Source: Elusimicrobiota bacterium
Lineage (GTDB): Bacteria > Elusimicrobiota > Elusimicrobia > UBA1565
NCBI GenBank assembly: GCA_003450735.1
Contig: DMEZ01000031.1
Span: 7,326-33,860 of the forward strand
Length of the DNA: 26,535 bases
Reading direction: 5' to 3'
The position numbers and the translations under genes are program-made. The notes under the pieces are model-generated. The model saw only the letters and a program-made list of their open reading frames with translations. It was not told the origin of the DNA and made no database searches. This document shows, one piece after another, positions 23,517-26,535 of the stretch (the first letter of the stretch is position 1; the number at the start of each line of letters is the position of its first letter).

Positions 23517-23578
23517 TCTATCCCCCCGGGACGGCGACGCCGAGCCACGCAGCCCGGAAGCGCGGCGAGAGCAGTCCC

Positions 23579-24346
23579 ATGAGCCGGATCCGTCTGGCGG
23601 CCTTCCTGTTCGCCCTCCTCTGCGCGGCTTTGCCGCTCCTGCTCTTTGCGGCGGAAATGCCGTCCTCCAATTCCGCCGCCCCAGGAGCGCCTATTGCGCG
23701 ACGCGGGGCCGAGGAGGCCCGCTTTCCCCCGATCCACGTCGTCGTCGTGGACCCCGGCCACGGCGGCAAGGACCTCGGCGCCCTCATCGGAGGCCGCGAG
23801 GAGAAGGCCCTCGTCTTCAACCTCGCCCTCAGGCTCCAGGAGCAGCTCGAGCGCGCCCGGGGCTTCTGGGCGCGGCTCACCCGCAACGGAGACGTCTACC
23901 TCCCGCTCGCCGAGCGCGTGGACCGCGCCCAGGCCGTGGGAGGGAAGGCCCTGGTCTCCCTCCACTTCGACGACGTCCGCCGGAGCCGCTGGCGCGGGGT
24001 CAAGGTCTACTACTACGGCCGCTTCCGAAGGATCAAGCCCCGGCCCGGCGAGCGCGTCCTGCCCGACCCGCCCCAAGCCCAGATCGCCGAGTCGCGCAAA
24101 CTGGCTTTGCGCATCCACGAAGCCCTCCGCCTCAACGGCATCCCCGCGGCCGCCGTCGACCGCGGGGCCTTCGTCGTCCTCAAGAGCCCCGCCATCCCCA
24201 GCGTCCTCATCGAGGCCGGCAACCTGCGCGACCCTCTCGAGCGCTCGCGCCTCGAAGCCCCCGCTCACCAGGAGACGCTGGCCCGCGCCATCGCCCAGGG
24301 CGTGCAAAGCTACCTCGCCGAGCTCCCCGCCATCGCGAAGCGCTGA
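23579..24346 (+). CDS. N-acetylmuramoyl-L-alanine amidase (Amidase_3 family)
   Basis: 255 residues. A signal peptide (MSRIRLAAFLFALLCAALPLLLFAA) sends it to the periplasm. The catalytic domain (about 52-250) cleaves the bond between MurNAc and L-Ala in peptidoglycan. Zinc ligands are visible: His61 in DPGHGG, a Glu at 74 or 75 in GGREEKALVFNLAL, and His129 in SLHFDD. The catalytic Glu212 lies in PSVLIEAGNL. The usual SIHAN motif is changed to SLHFDD and the usual EIGFL-type ending to EAGNL, so it is a divergent member. It has no peptidoglycan-binding or AMIN domain. It may serve general wall turnover or help the upstream envelope system pass the wall; the second idea rests only on adjacency. 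Confidence 0.88.
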   Translation: MSRIRLAAFLFALLCAALPLLLFAAEMPSSNSAAPGAPIARRGAEEARFPPIHVVVVDPGHGGKDLGALIGGREEKALVFNLALRLQEQLERARGFWARLTRNGDVYLPLAERVDRAQAVGGKALVSLHFDDVRRSRWRGVKVYYYGRFRRIKPRPGERVLPDPPQAQIAESRKLALRIHEALRLNGIPAAAVDRGAFVVLKSPAIPSVLIEAGNLRDPLERSRLEAPAHQETLARAIAQGVQSYLAELPAIAKR

Positions 24347-24391
24347 CGTCGGCACCTCCGCCGCATAGCGCGGGCGTTATTATTAATTTCC

Positions 24392-24397
24392 TATAAT
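24392..24397 (+). promoter_or_regulatory. TATAAT -10 element immediately before valS
   Basis: A perfect TATAAT ends six bases before the GTG start of valS, inside an AT-rich stretch (24377-24397). No -35 consensus is evident. The transcript would begin at about the GTG, giving a leaderless message; there is no room for a T-box or other leader regulator. Confidence 0.5.
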
Positions 24398-24403
24398 CGT
24401 CCC

Positions 24404-26535
24404 GTGCTCGAAAAGGTCTATCAACCCGCCGAAGTCGAGGCCCGCTGGACCGCCGCCTGGAAGGCCGCCGGACTCGCCCATTCCGAGGCCGCGGGAGACA
24501 ACCGCCTGCGCTATTGCATCGTCATCCCGCCGCCCAACGTGACCGGGGCGCTCCACATCGGGCACGCCCTCAACAACACGCTCCAGGACGTCCTCATCCG
24601 CTACCACCGCCTGCACGGCCGCCGCACCTGCTGGGTGCCCGGCACCGACCACGGGGGCATCGCCACCCAGAACGTGATGGAGAAGCAGCTCAAGGCCCAG
24701 GGCAAGAGCCGCCACGACGTCGGCCGCGAGGAGTTCCACAAGCTCATGCAGGCCTGGACCCGGGACTGCAAGAAGACCATCATGGGCCAGCTCGAGCGCC
24801 TGGGCTGCCTGCTGGACATGGAGCGGGAAGCCTTCACCATGGACGAAGTCCGGGCGCGCTCGGTGATGCACGCCTTCCAGGACTTCGCCTCCAAGGGCCT
24901 CATCTACCGCGGCGAGCGCATGGTGAACTGGTGCGTGCGCTGCGGCACCGCCCTCTCCGACATCGAAGTGGAGTTCGAGGAGCAGCGGGGCCACCTGTGG
25001 CACTTCCGCTACCCCTGCCCGGACGGGGGGGAGATCATCGTCGCGACCACCCGGCCCGAGACGATGCTCGGCGACACGGCGGTCGCGGTGCACCCCGAGG
25101 ACTCCCGCTACACGGCCCTTGTCGGCAAGCGCCTCAGCCACCCCTTCCTCCAGCGCGAGCTCAAGGTCGTCGCCGACCCCTACGTGGACCCCGCCTTCGG
25201 GACGGGCGCGGTCAAGGTCACCCCGGCCCACGACCCCAACGACTTCGAGATCTGGCGTAGACATCAAGACGAAATGGCCGGCCCAATACGCGTCATCGAC
25301 TTCCACGGCCGCATGACCGCCGAGGCGGGCGAGGCCTTCAAGACCCTGCCCCGCGACCAGGCCCGCAAGAAGGTCGTCGAGCGCCTCGAAGCCGAGGGCC
25401 TGCTCGTCAAGACCGAGGACTACCGCCACTCCGTCGGCGTCTGCTACCGCTGCCAGCAGCCCATCGAGCCCCTCGTCTCGCGCCAGTGGTTCATGGACAT
25501 GAAGCCCCTGGCCGAGAAGGCCCTGAAGGCCAGCGAGGACGGCCGCTTCCATCTCCAGCCCGCCACCTGGGACGAGCCCTACCGCCGCTGGCTCAAGGAC
25601 ATCCGGGACTGGTGCCTCTCGCGGCAGATCTGGTGGGGGCACCGCATCCCCGTCTGGTACTGCCGGCGCTGCAACGCCATCCCCGAGGGGCCCGAGGGCA
25701 TCGCGGCCTGGATGCGCGACGACGCCTCCAAGGACGCCAAGTACCGTGTCGCCGCCTCGAAGCCTGAGAAGTGCGAGTCATGCGGCGCCACGGACATCGT
25801 GCAGGACCCCGACGTACTCGACACCTGGTTCTCCTCGGCCCTCTGGCCCCTCTCCGTGTTCGGCTGGCCCGAGCGCACGAAGGACCTCGAGTTCTTCTAC
25901 CCCACCTCCACCCTCGTCACCGGCTACGAGATCCTCTACCTCTGGGTGGCCCGCATGCAGATGATGGGCCTCTGGTTCGAGGGGAAGGTCCCCTTCGACG
26001 ACTGCGTCATCCACGGCATCGTGCGCGACAAGAGCGGCAAGAAGATGTCCAAGTCCCTCGGCAACGTGGTGGACCCGCTCGTCATGATGGACAAGTACGG
26101 CACCGACGCCTTCCGCTTCTCCCTGGCCGCCCAGGCCTACCCCGGGCGGGACATCCCCTACTCCGAGGACTCCCTGCGCGGGCCGCGCAACTTCGCCAAC
26201 AAGCTCTGGAACTCCACCCGCTTCGTGCTGATGAACCTCGAGGGGCAGGGTGGGATCGTCCCGCTGGAGAAGCTCGACCGCGCCCAGCTCAGCCTGGCGG
26301 ACCGCTGGATCCTGTCCGAGTTCGAGGCCGTCCTGGCCGAGACTCGGGCCTATGTGGCGGCTGATAACCTGGCGGCGGCGGCGGGCGCGCTCTACCGCTT
26401 CCTCTGGGACTCCTTCTGCGACTGGTACGTGGAGCTGGCGAAGCTGGAGCGCGGCGTGACGGTGCGCAGCATCCTGGTCCACGTGCTGACCGGGACACTC
26501 AAGATGCTCCACCCCTTCATGCCGTTCATCACCGA
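24404..26535 (+). CDS. valS: Valyl-tRNA synthetase, partial at right edge
   Basis: About 710 residues are visible and the C-terminus lies beyond the window. It charges tRNA-Val. The GTG at 24404 gives VLEKVYQPAEVEARW, the usual N-terminus. Class I signatures are HIGH at 51-54 (in PPPNVTGALHIGHALNN) and KMSKS at 547-551. The editing domain includes ATTRPETMLGDTAVAV and FGTGAVKVTPAHDPNDFEI. The tRNA-binding helical domain begins near NFANKLWNSTRF. Cys pairs that may bind zinc occur at WCVRCG, CYRCQQ, and CRRC with CESC. There is no ribosome site and a TATAAT lies just upstream, so translation is probably leaderless. A short cluster of rare codons lies near 25255. Confidence 0.96.
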   Translation, partial: MLEKVYQPAEVEARWTAAWKAAGLAHSEAAGDNRLRYCIVIPPPNVTGALHIGHALNNTLQDVLIRYHRLHGRRTCWVPGTDHGGIATQNVMEKQLKAQGKSRHDVGREEFHKLMQAWTRDCKKTIMGQLERLGCLLDMEREAFTMDEVRARSVMHAFQDFASKGLIYRGERMVNWCVRCGTALSDIEVEFEEQRGHLWHFRYPCPDGGEIIVATTRPETMLGDTAVAVHPEDSRYTALVGKRLSHPFLQRELKVVADPYVDPAFGTGAVKVTPAHDPNDFEIWRRHQDEMAGPIRVIDFHGRMTAEAGEAFKTLPRDQARKKVVERLEAEGLLVKTEDYRHSVGVCYRCQQPIEPLVSRQWFMDMKPLAEKALKASEDGRFHLQPATWDEPYRRWLKDIRDWCLSRQIWWGHRIPVWYCRRCNAIPEGPEGIAAWMRDDASKDAKYRVAASKPEKCESCGATDIVQDPDVLDTWFSSALWPLSVFGWPERTKDLEFFYPTSTLVTGYEILYLWVARMQMMGLWFEGKVPFDDCVIHGIVRDKSGKKMSKSLGNVVDPLVMMDKYGTDAFRFSLAAQAYPGRDIPYSEDSLRGPRNFANKLWNSTRFVLMNLEGQGGIVPLEKLDRAQLSLADRWILSEFEAVLAETRAYVAADNLAAAAGALYRFLWDSFCDWYVELAKLERGVTVRSILVHVLTGTLKMLHPFMPFIT

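Noticed and set aside
24347..24403. Possible T-box leader before valS
   Set aside because: The gap is only 57 bases with a TATAAT adjacent to the start codon, leaving no room for a T-box RNA.

Overview
The window is a GC-rich bacterial chromosome segment (very high GC at third codon positions) from a Gram-negative-type, double-membrane organism. The evidence is lipoproteins with lipoboxes, a periplasmic amidase, a DUF4105 protein with a possible outer-membrane-like C-terminus, and a slipin. The gene mix (DUF3015, DUF4105, DUF900 lipoprotein, PIN-PhoH ATPase, many unrecognised envelope proteins) would fit an Elusimicrobiota-like or related uncultured lineage. That assignment is a guess from general familiarity, not something the sequence proves. 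I see no tRNA, rRNA, insertion sequence, phage gene or CRISPR array.

Left part, 1-7.7 kb, mostly minus strand. A DUF4105 protein is cut by the left edge, preceded by a small DUF3015 protein. Upstream of these, two tandem zinc-dependent medium-chain dehydrogenases (ATGA overlap) lead into nusB. A cation-diffusion-facilitator protein diverges from the dehydrogenases and converges on era. Era is coupled by ATGA to an upstream membrane protein that distantly resembles the RMND1/YagE (DUF155) group.

Middle part, 7.7-12.2 kb, plus strand. A DUF900 alpha/beta-hydrolase lipoprotein with a strong sigma-70-type promoter and an apparently leaderless transcript is followed by a slipin, HemW and a PIN-PhoH2 ATPase. 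A conspicuous inverted repeat follows.

Accessory centre, 12.3-23.5 kb, plus strand. Nine closely packed or overlapping genes form what looks like an undescribed envelope system. It contains an ECF sigma factor with its own ECF-type promoter (TGTAAC-N16-CGTA). Next is an anti-sigma factor whose N-terminal zinc-finger domain (H-x3-C-x2-C) is fused to a long membrane and low-complexity body. Three further proteins share that body plan: an N-terminal membrane helix, a Gly/Ser-rich linker, a QLK motif, an F(E/D) motif, a VTPY motif and a C-terminal membrane or coiled-coil module. Two Cys-rich, single-pass paralogs (634 and 599 aa), a single-pass Pro-rich protein and a 69-aa Cys-rich lipoprotein complete the set. 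The anti-sigma factor therefore looks like a relative of the proteins it would control, suggesting that the cell senses assembly of an envelope complex through a subunit-like sensor.

Right part, 23.5 kb to the end. An N-acetylmuramoyl-L-alanine amidase has a clear promoter of its own, and valS runs off the right edge with a GTG start immediately after a TATAAT box.

Genes cover nearly everything. No gene-free stretch exceeds about 130 bases; the longest is 12219-12346.
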